DNA of 11,380 nt, from assembly GCA_910585355.1 (NCBI GenBank), contig CAJUDN010000064.1, positions 2,450 through 13,829 of the forward strand, written 5' to 3'. This DNA is from an uncultured Lachnospiraceae bacterium (GTDB taxonomy: Bacteria; Bacillota_A; Clostridia; Lachnospirales; Lachnospiraceae). The position numbers and the translations under genes were made by a program. The notes below the pieces were generated by a model that was not told where the DNA came from, made no database searches, and was given only the letters and a program-made list of their open reading frames with translations. This document shows, in pieces, positions 1 to 7,109 of the stretch (position 1 is the stretch's first letter; each line of letters starts with the position of its first letter).

Positions 1-225
1 GATGATGATGGAGGTGTTGACGGCCATGACGCCGGGACAGGACTGGGCGATAGCCACCAAATCCATGACCTCCTCCTGCCCGATCCATTTTAACTCTTCC
101 ACAAATTTCTTCTGGAGCATGGAAATGATTACCATTCCGCCTCCAAAGGTGCAGGCGCTTATGACAAAGCAGGTCTTAAACAATATCCAGAGCATATGCC
201 TGTCTGCATTTTTTGAAATCTCCAT
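1..225 (-). CDS. CHR-family (chromate) transporter, N-terminal part
   Basis: The 75 visible codons encode the start of a CHR-family membrane transporter, a family known for chromate efflux though many members have no proven substrate. After a short cytoplasmic head comes a hydrophobic segment (about residues 11-37) containing the FGGG motif at 27-30, then the family's KKFVEE-type loop (39-44) and the AQSCPG...AVN motif at 60-70, where the usual form is AQ-S-x-PG-x-x-AVN. The ATG at 225 is preceded on the minus strand by a run of G residues six bases upstream, which serves as the ribosome site. It lies 18 bases after the stop of the LTA synthase-like gene and probably shares its transcript. 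Firmicute members are often short proteins of about 190 residues encoded in pairs; whether this one is short cannot be seen because the gene leaves the window. Confidence 0.85.
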   Translation of the reverse strand, partial: MEISKNADRHMLWILFKTCFVISACTFGGGMVIISMLQKKFVEELKWIGQEEVMDLVAIAQSCPGVMAVNTSIII

Positions 226-243
226 TGCAATCCCCCCCTACTT

Positions 244-2058
244 TCAATTTCCCTGAAGGGAAAACATTTCGTTTACCTTTTTCCGGTCCAGACTGTGGTT
301 ATAGACCAGCATCTCATAGTCTCTCAGCTTTTGGCTGAAAGGATGGCCGCCATCTTCTGCGTCTCCCCAGGGATAATAGGTTCCGTCCTCCGCGTAACAT
401 CCCAGAAAATGCACCACTGGAAGTTCTTCTGACAGGGCGAGGAGGAACCGGTTATAAGGCGTCATCGAAAGGCCTGCCCGCTCCAGCATATAGGAGGAAA
501 GATAGATGGCCCCCAACCGCCCCATATCCCTGGATTCCGCCTCATAGTTGGTCCATATCCAGAAGGGCGTCTCGTACCAGACAAGCTGGTCTCCCCAGGG
601 AACCTCAGAGCTTGGCACCCCGTAAACATCGTCAAAAAAGTCGTTTTCCACACTGGGCTGATGGTCTCCGAACATGACGATCATGGTTGGCTCATCACAA
701 TCCTCAAAATAGTGGATCAGGAATTCAAATGCCGCGTCAGACTCTTTCATCAGAGATAAAAACTGGTCTGTCTTCGGATACTTCCCTTCCAGCTCTCCTG
801 TAAGCCAGACCTGTTCTTCAAAGTTATCGTAGGTTTCCTCATAACCGCCGTGATTTTGCATGGTCACATTAAAAAGGAACAGTTTATCGTCCGGGTTTTC
901 CTTTTTTTCCACCATTTCGATGATTTTCTCATAATCGGTCTGATCACTGATATAGTTTCTAAGCTTCCCGCTTCCCCTGTAAAACTCAAAATCCAGAAAC
1001 ACATCAAACCCCATATTCTGGTAGCAGGTCCTCCGGTTCCAGTTATCTCCTGAATAAGGGTGCATGGCGATAGCCGTATATCCCTGATCTTTTAGAGTGG
1101 ACACCAGGGATTTGGTCTGCGGTTTCACAAAAAACTGGTAGGCGATGGAGTTTCCGGGCATCATGGACATGGAATCTCCCACGAGAAATTCAAATTCAGA
1201 ATTGCTGGTCAGGGAACCGAACACCGGCATACAAAGACTCCCCCACATGGTATTTTCCGTCAAGCTGTCCAGAAACGGAAAATAGGGAACATTGGTGGAG
1301 TAGTCTCCGAGCACTTTAAACTCCGTCAGGCTTTCGTTCATAATGCAGATCAGATTCACAGGCTGAACCATTCCGGTCTCTCCTGTATTTTCTTCGGCCT
1401 GTGCAGACTTTATTTCCTCATAAATTTCCTGCACCCGGTTTCTGGAATAGTCCTGGGGCGGTTTCTTTGCCATATATTTGACGGAGGCCGCCGTGGAAAG
1501 GAAAAAACCGCTGGTTTCGTAAGTATCGTTCAGCATCCAGAGGTTAACCTCCATGCCGGAGGCGATGCGGGTAAATAAAAAGCGGCCGCAGCCGCAGGCC
1601 AGAATCAATCCTCCTGCACATAAGGTGGCTCTCTTCTTCCATCCCTTTACCCGGATCGGAACAAACCAAAAGGCCAGATTCATGAAAATCAGAAGAAATC
1701 CCGCAAAAACCATGGCTTTTGTAGGCATAAAACGGTAATTTCCCGCCACAGTCATGGCCGTTTTCACCGCAAGCACATCCCAGAGCATAATGGGGCGGTT
1801 CCGAAAAGAAACCACAAACGCCTCCGCCAGCGAAATAAAATAAAAAGTAACCGAAGAAATCGGGATGGAAATCCTGGAGGAACCAGACAAAGAAAAGACC
1901 GTTAGGTACAGCAAAAACATCCATCCCACATTCATCGCCGCCTGAAAAACAGGTATTTTTAAGAGATTTCCAGTGACATATTCAAACAAAAGATAGGAGA
2001 AGACCGGGGACATAATAAGCCCCAGAACTCCTCCGGCTGTTTTCAGGTACTTCTTCAT
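244..2058 (-). CDS. LTA synthase family sulfatase (membrane phosphoglycerol transferase)
   Basis: A 604-residue polytopic membrane enzyme of the LtaS/MdoB type, which transfers glycerol-phosphate units from phosphatidylglycerol onto a lipid- or glycan-linked acceptor outside the cell. About five hydrophobic segments lie near residues 11-28, 43-59, 63-85, 113-133 and 145-163, followed by an outward-facing sulfatase-fold domain from about residue 232. Matches to the LtaS active site are MNES with metal ligand E242, nucleophile T284 in SLTSNSE, W340-N-R342 (substrate pocket in LtaS), H403 in MQNHGG and metal ligands D465-H466 in FGDH. All key residues are present, so the enzyme is probably active. 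The ATG at 2058 has AGGAAGG nine bases upstream. It is the first gene of a likely two-gene unit with the CHR transporter. Whether the product is true lipoteichoic acid or another phosphoglycerol-decorated polymer cannot be told from sequence. Confidence 0.88.
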   Translation of the reverse strand: MKKYLKTAGGVLGLIMSPVFSYLLFEYVTGNLLKIPVFQAAMNVGWMFLLYLTVFSLSGSSRISIPISSVTFYFISLAEAFVVSFRNRPIMLWDVLAVKTAMTVAGNYRFMPTKAMVFAGFLLIFMNLAFWFVPIRVKGWKKRATLCAGGLILACGCGRFLFTRIASGMEVNLWMLNDTYETSGFFLSTAASVKYMAKKPPQDYSRNRVQEIYEEIKSAQAEENTGETGMVQPVNLICIMNESLTEFKVLGDYSTNVPYFPFLDSLTENTMWGSLCMPVFGSLTSNSEFEFLVGDSMSMMPGNSIAYQFFVKPQTKSLVSTLKDQGYTAIAMHPYSGDNWNRRTCYQNMGFDVFLDFEFYRGSGKLRNYISDQTDYEKIIEMVEKKENPDDKLFLFNVTMQNHGGYEETYDNFEEQVWLTGELEGKYPKTDQFLSLMKESDAAFEFLIHYFEDCDEPTMIVMFGDHQPSVENDFFDDVYGVPSSEVPWGDQLVWYETPFWIWTNYEAESRDMGRLGAIYLSSYMLERAGLSMTPYNRFLLALSEELPVVHFLGCYAEDGTYYPWGDAEDGGHPFSQKLRDYEMLVYNHSLDRKKVNEMFSLQGN

Positions 2059-2123
2059 TCCGTCCTGCCTTCCTGAACGTTCGACAAATTTCTGCCGGAA
2101 CCGACTTATTTTTTCTAACCGTT

Positions 2124-2152
2124 ACCCTATCACAAATTCCCCCTTTCATCAA
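2124..2152 (-). promoter_or_regulatory. Candidate promoter for the LTA synthase-like gene
   Basis: On the minus strand TTGATG (2147-2152) is followed after 17 bases by TAGGGT (2124-2129). The -35 is good and the spacing ideal, but the -10 keeps only the T-A-x-x-x-T positions. It lies in the 146-base gap between rsmH and the LTA synthase-like gene, about 65 bases before the start codon. It is a tentative call; rsmH read-through remains possible because no clear terminator follows rsmH. Confidence 0.3.
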
Positions 2153-2204
2153 GAAAAATTCATGTATTTGTAAGTTTTTTGAAAAAGTTCGGTAACTGAC
2201 GCTG

Positions 2205-3272
2205 TTAAAACGCCTCCTGGCTCATGGAACGGATGGTCCAGCGCATCTTTGCGGAACGCGCCCTGGGGTTTCTCGCGCATTCTTCTGCCGAAGGGCGGAT
2301 TACCTCCTCTGCAATCCTGCTGTAAAGGCCCGCCTTCTTCCCTTCCTTAAAGAACTGCTTTACAAGCCTGTCCTCCCCGGAATGAAAGGTAAGGATAGCG
2401 GCCCGTCCTCCCGGCGTCAGAATTTCCGGCAGTTTTTCAAGGAAACTGTAAAGAACTTCAAATTCCCGGTTCACATCAATTCTTAATGCCTGAAAACACC
2501 GCTTGCAGGACTTGACCACTGCCTTTTCCCGTTCCTCCTCCGGCAGAAAGCTCAGGGCGCATTCGATGGTCTCCTTAAACTGCGTGGTGGTCTCAATATA
2601 TTGCTTTTTCCTGTTTCTCTTTCCCACCTCCCTTGCGATCTCCGCAGCATACGCCTCGTCGGCATTTTCCTCCAGCATTCCGCAGAGCTCCTCCGGAGAA
2701 ATGGAGGCAAGGCGCTCCGCCGCGGAAATTCCCCTTTGAGGATTCAGACGTAAATCCAGGGGACCTTCAAACTTATACGTAAAACCCCGCTTTGGATTGT
2801 CAATCTGCATGGAAGACACGCCCAAATCCGCCAGGACAAAATCAAAGGGGCCCGTCTCCGCCGCCAGCACGTCGATGTCCGCGAAATTCATCTGTCTGGC
2901 GGTGAAGATGTCCTCTCCAAAACCTTTCTCTTCCAGCCGCTTTCTTGTCTTTATGATCTCTATCGGATCCACATCCAGTCCGTAAAGATGGCCTTCGCCT
3001 CTTAAGGCCTTAAGCATTTCACTGCTGTGTCCGCCGTAGCCCAAAGTAGCGTCCAGGCCCTTTTGCCCCGGCTTTATTTCCAGAAAATCCAGAATTTCCT
3101 TCACGCAGATGGAAAGATGCATTCCCGCAGGCGTACCGCCCTTTTTAATGACCTTTTCAATGGTGTCCGCGTATTTTTCCGGATTCTGCTCCTTATATTT
3201 CTCCTCAAAAGTGCGGGGATGGGTTCCCCGGTAGCGGACACGCCTTTTATGAACCTTATTCTCTTCCTCCAT
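2205..3272 (-). CDS. rsmH: 16S rRNA (cytosine1402-N4)-methyltransferase RsmH, long form
   Basis: RsmH (MraW) uses S-adenosylmethionine to methylate N4 of C1402 in 16S rRNA at the ribosomal P site. Seen here, counting from one residue before the ATG: the SAM loop GYGGHS (79-84), acidic DVDP (101-104), DLGVSS (150-155), RGFT...GPLDLR (163-176), FQALRIDVN (261-269), TFHSGEDR (296-303) and the C-terminal NPRARSAKMR (336-345), all diagnostic. The family is normally about 310-315 residues; this one has about 45 extra residues at the N terminus, rich in K and R, and the usual HTTVL-like entry motif reads HLSIC. The ATG at 3272 is taken as start. A TTG directly before it (3273-3275) sits at a better distance, nine bases, from AGAGAGGA and could be used instead. 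The neighbour is rtcB rather than the mraZ/ftsL/ftsI division cluster where rsmH usually lies, so a second copy elsewhere is likely. Confidence 0.93.
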   Translation of the reverse strand: MEEENKVHKRRVRYRGTHPRTFEEKYKEQNPEKYADTIEKVIKKGGTPAGMHLSICVKEILDFLEIKPGQKGLDATLGYGGHSSEMLKALRGEGHLYGLDVDPIEIIKTRKRLEEKGFGEDIFTARQMNFADIDVLAAETGPFDFVLADLGVSSMQIDNPKRGFTYKFEGPLDLRLNPQRGISAAERLASISPEELCGMLEENADEAYAAEIAREVGKRNRKKQYIETTTQFKETIECALSFLPEEEREKAVVKSCKRCFQALRIDVNREFEVLYSFLEKLPEILTPGGRAAILTFHSGEDRLVKQFFKEGKKAGLYSRIAEEVIRPSAEECARNPRARSAKMRWTIRSMSQEAF

Positions 3273-3309
3273 CAATTTTCTGTATCCTCTCTTTCCTTCT
3301 TTGGAACTA

Positions 3310-3338
3310 AATATACCATATTTTTGGAAGATTTGCTA
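3310..3338 (-). promoter_or_regulatory. Candidate promoter for rsmH
   Basis: Within the gap between rtcB and rsmH, the minus strand shows TAGCAA (3333-3338), 17 bases, then TATATT (3310-3315). The -10 matches consensus at five of six positions and the -35 at three of six. It lies about 40 bases before the rsmH start. rsmH could thus be transcribed independently of rtcB as well as by read-through. Confidence 0.33.
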
Positions 3339-3351
3339 TACGGTCCTCTGC

Positions 3352-4587
3352 CTACCCCTTCACCACTCCTATGGTCTTCAGTCTCCGCACCGGAACGACC
3401 AGATCCTTCTGATTGTCCATGACCATGTCAATGTCTTTATAGGCAAACCGGCTCTCTTCCGCCACGTCGGCCTTTCCTCTTTTTCCAAGAACCACACCCT
3501 GCTTTGCCAGATCGAGAATCACCTCCTCGGCCGTAAAGGCAGCCATGGCGCCCTTTCTGGAATACTGTCTTCCTGCGCCATGGGAACAGGAGCAGAAGCT
3601 TTCCGGATTCCCCTTTCCCATGACCACATAGCTGTATGAACCCATGGCGCCGGGAATCACTGCCAGCTCCCCGTTTTCTGCCCGCACGGCACCTTTTCTG
3701 TGGACATAAACCTCCTGTCCATAGTGCGTCTCCAGGGCCGCATAGTTGTGATGGCAGTTGATATCTTCAGAAAATTCCAGGTTAATATCCGTGTGCTTTC
3801 CAATCCATTTTTCCATCACCGCCTTTACGGCAAGCATCATCTTCTCCCTGTTTTCCCGGGCAAAGTCCATGGAAAGATTCATCCAGTTTAAATACCGTCT
3901 TCCCTCCCTGCTGTCTGCGGGAAGAAAGGCCAGACGGTATTCATCAGGCACCTGGCTGTAATAGCGGGCGTTGATATCCCGGGCTTTCTGATGGAAATAA
4001 TCGCATACGGATTTTCCAAAATGACGGCTTCCCGAATGGATCATAATGGAAAGGACCCCCTCGTCATCCGCCTGAAGCTCAATGAAATGATTTCCACCGC
4101 CTAAGGTTCCAATCTGAAAATATCCTGCCTCCAGCTGCCCCAAAAGCTCTCCGTCCTCCTCATACCGGTCCATCTCATCGTAAGCCCTGTCTAACGTATA
4201 ACAGGGCATGGGAGTTTTATGATGGGAAAATCCCACCGGGATATTCCGCATGATATCCCCGATCATGGCCTGAACCATGGTGCCGTTTCCTGTCATAATA
4301 TCTTTGATTTCTTCCAGCCGCACGTTGGTTCTTGTGTAGGCCATTCCGCATCCGATGTCCACTCCCACGGCATTGGGAATCACAACTTCCCTGGCCGCAA
4401 TGACGCCGCCGATGGGCATTCCCATTCCCGCGTGAGTGTCCGGCATCAGGCTCACCCACTTATGGAGAAACGGAAGACGGGACAGGTGGTATGCCTGTTC
4501 CACACAAGTCTCATCCAGAGCTTCCTTTGTTTCCAGCCATACTTTCACCGGGACCTTCATATTTTCCTTTTCATACCATACAAACAT
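3352..4587 (-). CDS. rtcB: RNA-splicing ligase RtcB
   Basis: RtcB is a GTP- and Mn2+-dependent RNA ligase that joins 2',3'-cyclic-phosphate or 3'-phosphate ends to 5'-OH ends, repairing or splicing RNA after endonuclease cuts. The 411-residue protein matches the usual length of about 408. Seen: MPDTHAG (48-54), GVDIGCGM with metal ligands D77 and C80, GGGNHFIE with H167, IHSGSR with H184, INCHHNY around H279-H280, RKGAVRA (297-303), PGAMGS (312-317), and SCSHGAGR holding H336, the histidine that is guanylylated, then AYKDID (382-387) and terminal VVKG. All catalytic residues are present. The ATG at 4587 is chosen because AGAGAGG lies ten bases upstream and residues 1-17 align with the family start; the frame stays open 24 codons further up but lacks family similarity there. 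The gene is divergent from two WYL regulators; rsmH follows 79 bases downstream. No sigma-54 type promoter, as used by the E. coli rtcBA operon, was found. Confidence 0.95.
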   Translation of the reverse strand: MFVWYEKENMKVPVKVWLETKEALDETCVEQAYHLSRLPFLHKWVSLMPDTHAGMGMPIGGVIAAREVVIPNAVGVDIGCGMAYTRTNVRLEEIKDIMTGNGTMVQAMIGDIMRNIPVGFSHHKTPMPCYTLDRAYDEMDRYEEDGELLGQLEAGYFQIGTLGGGNHFIELQADDEGVLSIMIHSGSRHFGKSVCDYFHQKARDINARYYSQVPDEYRLAFLPADSREGRRYLNWMNLSMDFARENREKMMLAVKAVMEKWIGKHTDINLEFSEDINCHHNYAALETHYGQEVYVHRKGAVRAENGELAVIPGAMGSYSYVVMGKGNPESFCSCSHGAGRQYSRKGAMAAFTAEEVILDLAKQGVVLGKRGKADVAEESRFAYKDIDMVMDNQKDLVVPVRRLKTIGVVKG

Positions 4588-4676
4588 ACACTCACATCCT
4601 CTCTTCCTTATTTTATCTGTCTGCCTCTTTAACATACCGGAATTTTCCAGAGAAATCATTTAAAAAACATTGCGAA

Positions 4677-4702
4677 CATGGACTTTCCATCAGTCATGGA
4701 CT
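4677..4702. repeat. Three alternating half-sites in the WYL promoter (candidate operator)
   Basis: ATGGA (4678-4682), CTT, TCCAT (4686-4690), CAGTC, ATGGA (4696-4700) form two overlapping inverted repeats, and the 8-mer CATGGACT occurs twice as a direct repeat (4677-4684 and 4695-4702). The array overlaps the -35 hexamer and spacer of the WYL promoter and lies between the WYL genes and rtcB. Placement suits a repressor or autoregulator site. Short arms make chance possible. Confidence 0.4.
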
Positions 4703-4707
4703 ATAAT
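4679..4707 (+). promoter_or_regulatory. Promoter of the WYL regulator operon
   Basis: TGGACT (4679-4684), 17 bases, then a perfect TATAAT (4702-4707). The expected transcript start, near 4714, leaves a leader of about 18 bases containing the GAGG ribosome site. This supports a start codon at 4732 (or 4726) rather than the in-frame ATG at 4678, which lies upstream of the transcript start. Confidence 0.6.
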
Positions 4708-4731
4708 GGGAACAGGAATGAGGACATGAAT

Positions 4732-6006
4732 ATGACAGAATTTAACGAACTGATAAAAAATTTTGATCGGATCCGGGATTACATGCGGCAGTTTTTCATC
4801 TACGGATATAAAAGCCGGGGAGACTTTGATAAAAAAAGCGGCCGCACCTATGACAACGAACGGAGACGGGTGGAGAGCTGGCTGGGAGACTATGTAAAAT
4901 CCGCTTACACGGAAAAAGGAAAAAATATCTACATCAGCGTGGACAGTAAAACTATCCCCCAGAACCCCTTATACGGGGCCTGGAAATCCAAAAGCTTTAC
5001 AGATAACGACATCCTTTTGCACTTTTTTCTTCTGGATCTCCTTTTTGACAGCCCGGAGGGAAAAACCGCAAAGGACCTTGCGGACGAGATTTCTTCCCGC
5101 TACGGTATGGTCTTTGACGGACAGACTGTGCGGCTTAAACTTAAAGAATATGAAGAACTGGGGCTTTTTACATCATTTAAACAGGGAAAAAACCTCTTCT
5201 ACCGTCTCCTTCCCGGACCTGCGTCCCCGAACGGAGAGACACTTTCTCCTGATACCTGGCAGGCCCTCCTTACGGCGGTCACCTTTTATCAGGAAGCCGC
5301 TCCCTTCGGTTTTGTGGGAAGCACCATCCTGGATGAGGAGGACATGGAAAATCATCTCTTCCAGTTTAAGCACCATTTCATCGTCCATACCCTGGAGGAC
5401 GGCGTTCTTGGTGAAATTTTAACAGCTATGAAGGAACAAAAGAAAATCTCCTTTATCAACAGAAGCAGCCGCAGCCAGAATAGTTCCACGGTGATGGGAA
5501 TTCCCTTAAAAATATATGTCAGTACCCAGACCGGAAGGCGGTACCTCTGCCTCTATCTGGAGGGACCGAGACGGTTCATCAATTACCGTCTGGACTCCAT
5601 CACTGCTGTGACGCATTTGGAGATTTGTGAGAAGTATGAAGAATATGAGAACGCCCTTTTAAGAAACCAGAAACACTGCTGGGGCGTCTCCTTCGACGGC
5701 AGCAGCAGGATAGAAGAGCTCTATATGAAGCTCTGGATCGATGAGGAGCGGGAACCTCATATTTTAAAACGTCTGTACCGGGAGAGCCGCGGAGGGGAAA
5801 TCTTGAAAATCCGTGACCATGAATATCTGTACAGCGGTCTGTTTTTTGACACGAACGAGATGCTGTCCTGGGTGAAGACCTTCACCGGGCGGATTCTGGA
5901 CGTTCAGGGCACCAACGCCATGGCCATCGGAAAGCTTGTGCGGGATTTGGAAACCATGTATCACATGTATGGCCTGCCGAAAGGAAAGGAACATGGAACT
6001 GTTTGA
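4732..6006 (+). CDS. WYL-domain transcriptional regulator, first of a pair
   Basis: A 424-residue cytoplasmic protein with the layout of WYL regulators: an N-terminal DNA-binding part, a central WYL sensor domain and a C-terminal WCX-like extension. The winged-helix region is about residues 92-160, where TAKDLADEIS (112-121) and QTVRLKLKEYEELGLF (131-146) resemble helix-turn-helix and recognition helices. The WYL core lies near 225-300: KKISFINR opens it, GRRYLCLYL (268-276) is the central strand pair, and FINYRLDSIT (282-291) matches the FRLDRI-type motif. Residues 310-412 form the tail. WYL domains of known regulators bind nucleic acids or nucleotides and control DNA damage, phage-defence or CRISPR genes; the ligand here is unknown. 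GAGG lies eight bases before ATG 4732; ATG 4726 is a near alternative. It is divergent from rtcB and overlaps the next gene by 14 bases. Control of rtcB is an inference from context only. Confidence 0.8.
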   Translation: MTEFNELIKNFDRIRDYMRQFFIYGYKSRGDFDKKSGRTYDNERRRVESWLGDYVKSAYTEKGKNIYISVDSKTIPQNPLYGAWKSKSFTDNDILLHFFLLDLLFDSPEGKTAKDLADEISSRYGMVFDGQTVRLKLKEYEELGLFTSFKQGKNLFYRLLPGPASPNGETLSPDTWQALLTAVTFYQEAAPFGFVGSTILDEEDMENHLFQFKHHFIVHTLEDGVLGEILTAMKEQKKISFINRSSRSQNSSTVMGIPLKIYVSTQTGRRYLCLYLEGPRRFINYRLDSITAVTHLEICEKYEEYENALLRNQKHCWGVSFDGSSRIEELYMKLWIDEEREPHILKRLYRESRGGEILKIRDHEYLYSGLFFDTNEMLSWVKTFTGRILDVQGTNAMAIGKLVRDLETMYHMYGLPKGKEHGTV

Positions 6007-6979
6007 GAAATACTATAACTGCTATTATCAGGTAGTCCGCCATATTTTAATGGAGGCCGAAACCCTCCCTGTAACGGAAAAGCGGATGCGCGAACTTTCT
6101 GAACGCTACGGTTACCAGGAAAGCGCTCTGGCCATTGTTCCGAAGCTTTCAGACGGGACCTGGCCTTTTCTCGCTTCCTCCGGATGCACAGTTCTTACAC
6201 ATCCTGACTCATTAAAGCCCGGCGCCCTTCCCCTCACAAAGCTTCAAAAATCCTGGCTCTCCGCCCTTTTAGAAGACCCCAGAATCCGGCTGTTTCTGAC
6301 GGAGGAACAATACAAAGAAGCCGCCCTTTGGCTTTCCGGTACAAAACCGCTTTTTTCCAGGGACGATTTTCATTTCTTTGACGCTTATGAGGACAAAGAC
6401 CCCTACGAAGACGCAGAATACCAAAAACGCTTCCGCACCATCCTCGATGCCCTTCAAAGCAGGAAAGCCCTGATCATCGCCTACGAAAACCGAAAAGGCG
6501 AAAGCTCTGTCCGGGAGGCAGCCCCCTACCAGCTCCAGTATTCTTCCAGGGACGGGAAATTCCGGCTCTGCTGCCTGGAACGGTCTGGAAAACAGTTTTC
6601 CAAAAATGCAATCTTGAATCTGGGTCGGATTCTGGCCTGCCACCCCTCCCATGAGAAGGTTCCAAAAACCGCTGCCCTCCGTTCCTTTCAACCGGTCCGC
6701 CGCTGCAAGGAGCCTGTGGTTCTGGAAATTGGCGGCGAAAGAAATTCCCTGGAACGGTGCATGCTGCACTTTGCCAACTATGAAAAGCGTACCAGATACC
6801 AGGAGGAGACAAAAACCTGGATTTGCTCCCTTTTCTACGACATGGCCGACGAGACAGAACTTTTGATTGAAATTCTCTCCTTCGGCCCTGTCATCCGGGT
6901 GCTGGGCCCGGACGCCTTTCTGGAACAGATCCGGGCCCGGGTCATCCGGCAGCATGAGCTGTTTTATAAGCCCATCTGA
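5993..6979 (+). CDS. WYL-domain protein, second of a pair, without clear HTH
   Basis: A 328-residue protein whose WYL-like domain spans about residues 148-212: RKALIIAYENRKG opens it, with PYQLQYSSRDGKFRLCCLE (168-186) as the central strands, followed by a WCX-like tail (about 232-320) containing CMLHFANYEKRTRYQE and an LSFGPVIRVLGP end motif. The first 140 residues show no convincing winged helix, so it may act as a partner of the upstream WYL protein instead of binding DNA alone; WYL regulators working as heteromeric pairs are known (PafB/PafC). The ATG at 5993 has AAAGGAAAGGA directly upstream, inside the end of the first gene, and overlaps that gene's stop by 14 bases, implying translational coupling. 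The open frame continues upstream of this codon, but those codons lie within the first gene and have no ribosome site. No hairpin terminator with a T-run follows the stop. Confidence 0.72.
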   Translation: MELFEKYYNCYYQVVRHILMEAETLPVTEKRMRELSERYGYQESALAIVPKLSDGTWPFLASSGCTVLTHPDSLKPGALPLTKLQKSWLSALLEDPRIRLFLTEEQYKEAALWLSGTKPLFSRDDFHFFDAYEDKDPYEDAEYQKRFRTILDALQSRKALIIAYENRKGESSVREAAPYQLQYSSRDGKFRLCCLERSGKQFSKNAILNLGRILACHPSHEKVPKTAALRSFQPVRRCKEPVVLEIGGERNSLERCMLHFANYEKRTRYQEETKTWICSLFYDMADETELLIEILSFGPVIRVLGPDAFLEQIRARVIRQHELFYKPI

Positions 6980-7011
6980 TGTTCTCCCTATTGCATGCGT
7001 ATGCGCTTAGG

Positions 7012-7024
7012 ACCGCACTGCGGT
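7012..7024. repeat. Short perfect inverted repeat after the WYL genes
   Basis: ACCGCA-C-TGCGGT is a 13-base palindrome about 30 bases after the second WYL stop. It has no following T-run on either strand, so it is not a typical intrinsic terminator. It could be a binding site or a chance repeat in the junction between the WYL operon and the flavodoxin operon. Confidence 0.25.
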
Positions 7025-7053
7025 AGAAAGGAAGATGTACACAGCAAAATTTG

Positions 7054-7101
7054 ACCGCCGCCCATGGAACAGAAAGGCACAATAGTTTTGCCGCTGAAAT
7101 C
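7054..7101 (-). pseudogene. Flavodoxin remnant (16 codons)
   Basis: The minus strand encodes DFSGKTIVPFCSMGGG, which lines up with DLSGKTIVPFCTSGSS in the lipoprotein flavodoxin and DFTGKTIILFATSGGS in the cytoplasmic one. It begins eight bases after the lipoprotein flavodoxin stop, in another frame, and similarity ends after the glycine run, with a stop about 20 codons later. Over the first 36 bases, 27 match the neighbouring flavodoxin gene, with many third-base differences, so it is an old paralogue and not a fresh duplication. There is no start or other flavodoxin sequence, so it is a scar of a lost third flavodoxin gene or a recombination edge. Confidence 0.65.
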
Positions 7102-7109
7102 CTCCCGGG

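Noticed and set aside
2120..2204. Intrinsic terminator after rsmH
   Set aside because: A/T runs are present, but no stable GC-rich stem was found in front of a T-run on the minus strand.
4588..4659. Upstream extension of RtcB by 24 residues
   Set aside because: Known RtcB proteins begin at the position matching 4587, where AGAGAGG is well placed; the extra residues have no family similarity.
4588..4700. Sigma-54 promoter for rtcB, by analogy with E. coli
   Set aside because: No GG-N10-GC pattern with a fitting TGGCAC/TTGC context was found on the minus strand; only weak AT-rich -10 candidates are present.
4678..4731. Longer start for the first WYL protein
   Set aside because: The ATG at 4678 lies within the promoter and upstream of the expected transcript start; ATG 4732 has GAGG at eight bases.
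6991..7006. GCATGCGTATGC as a palindromic site
   Set aside because: The arms do not pair over more than four to six bases, and the stretch is not linked to any start or stop signal.
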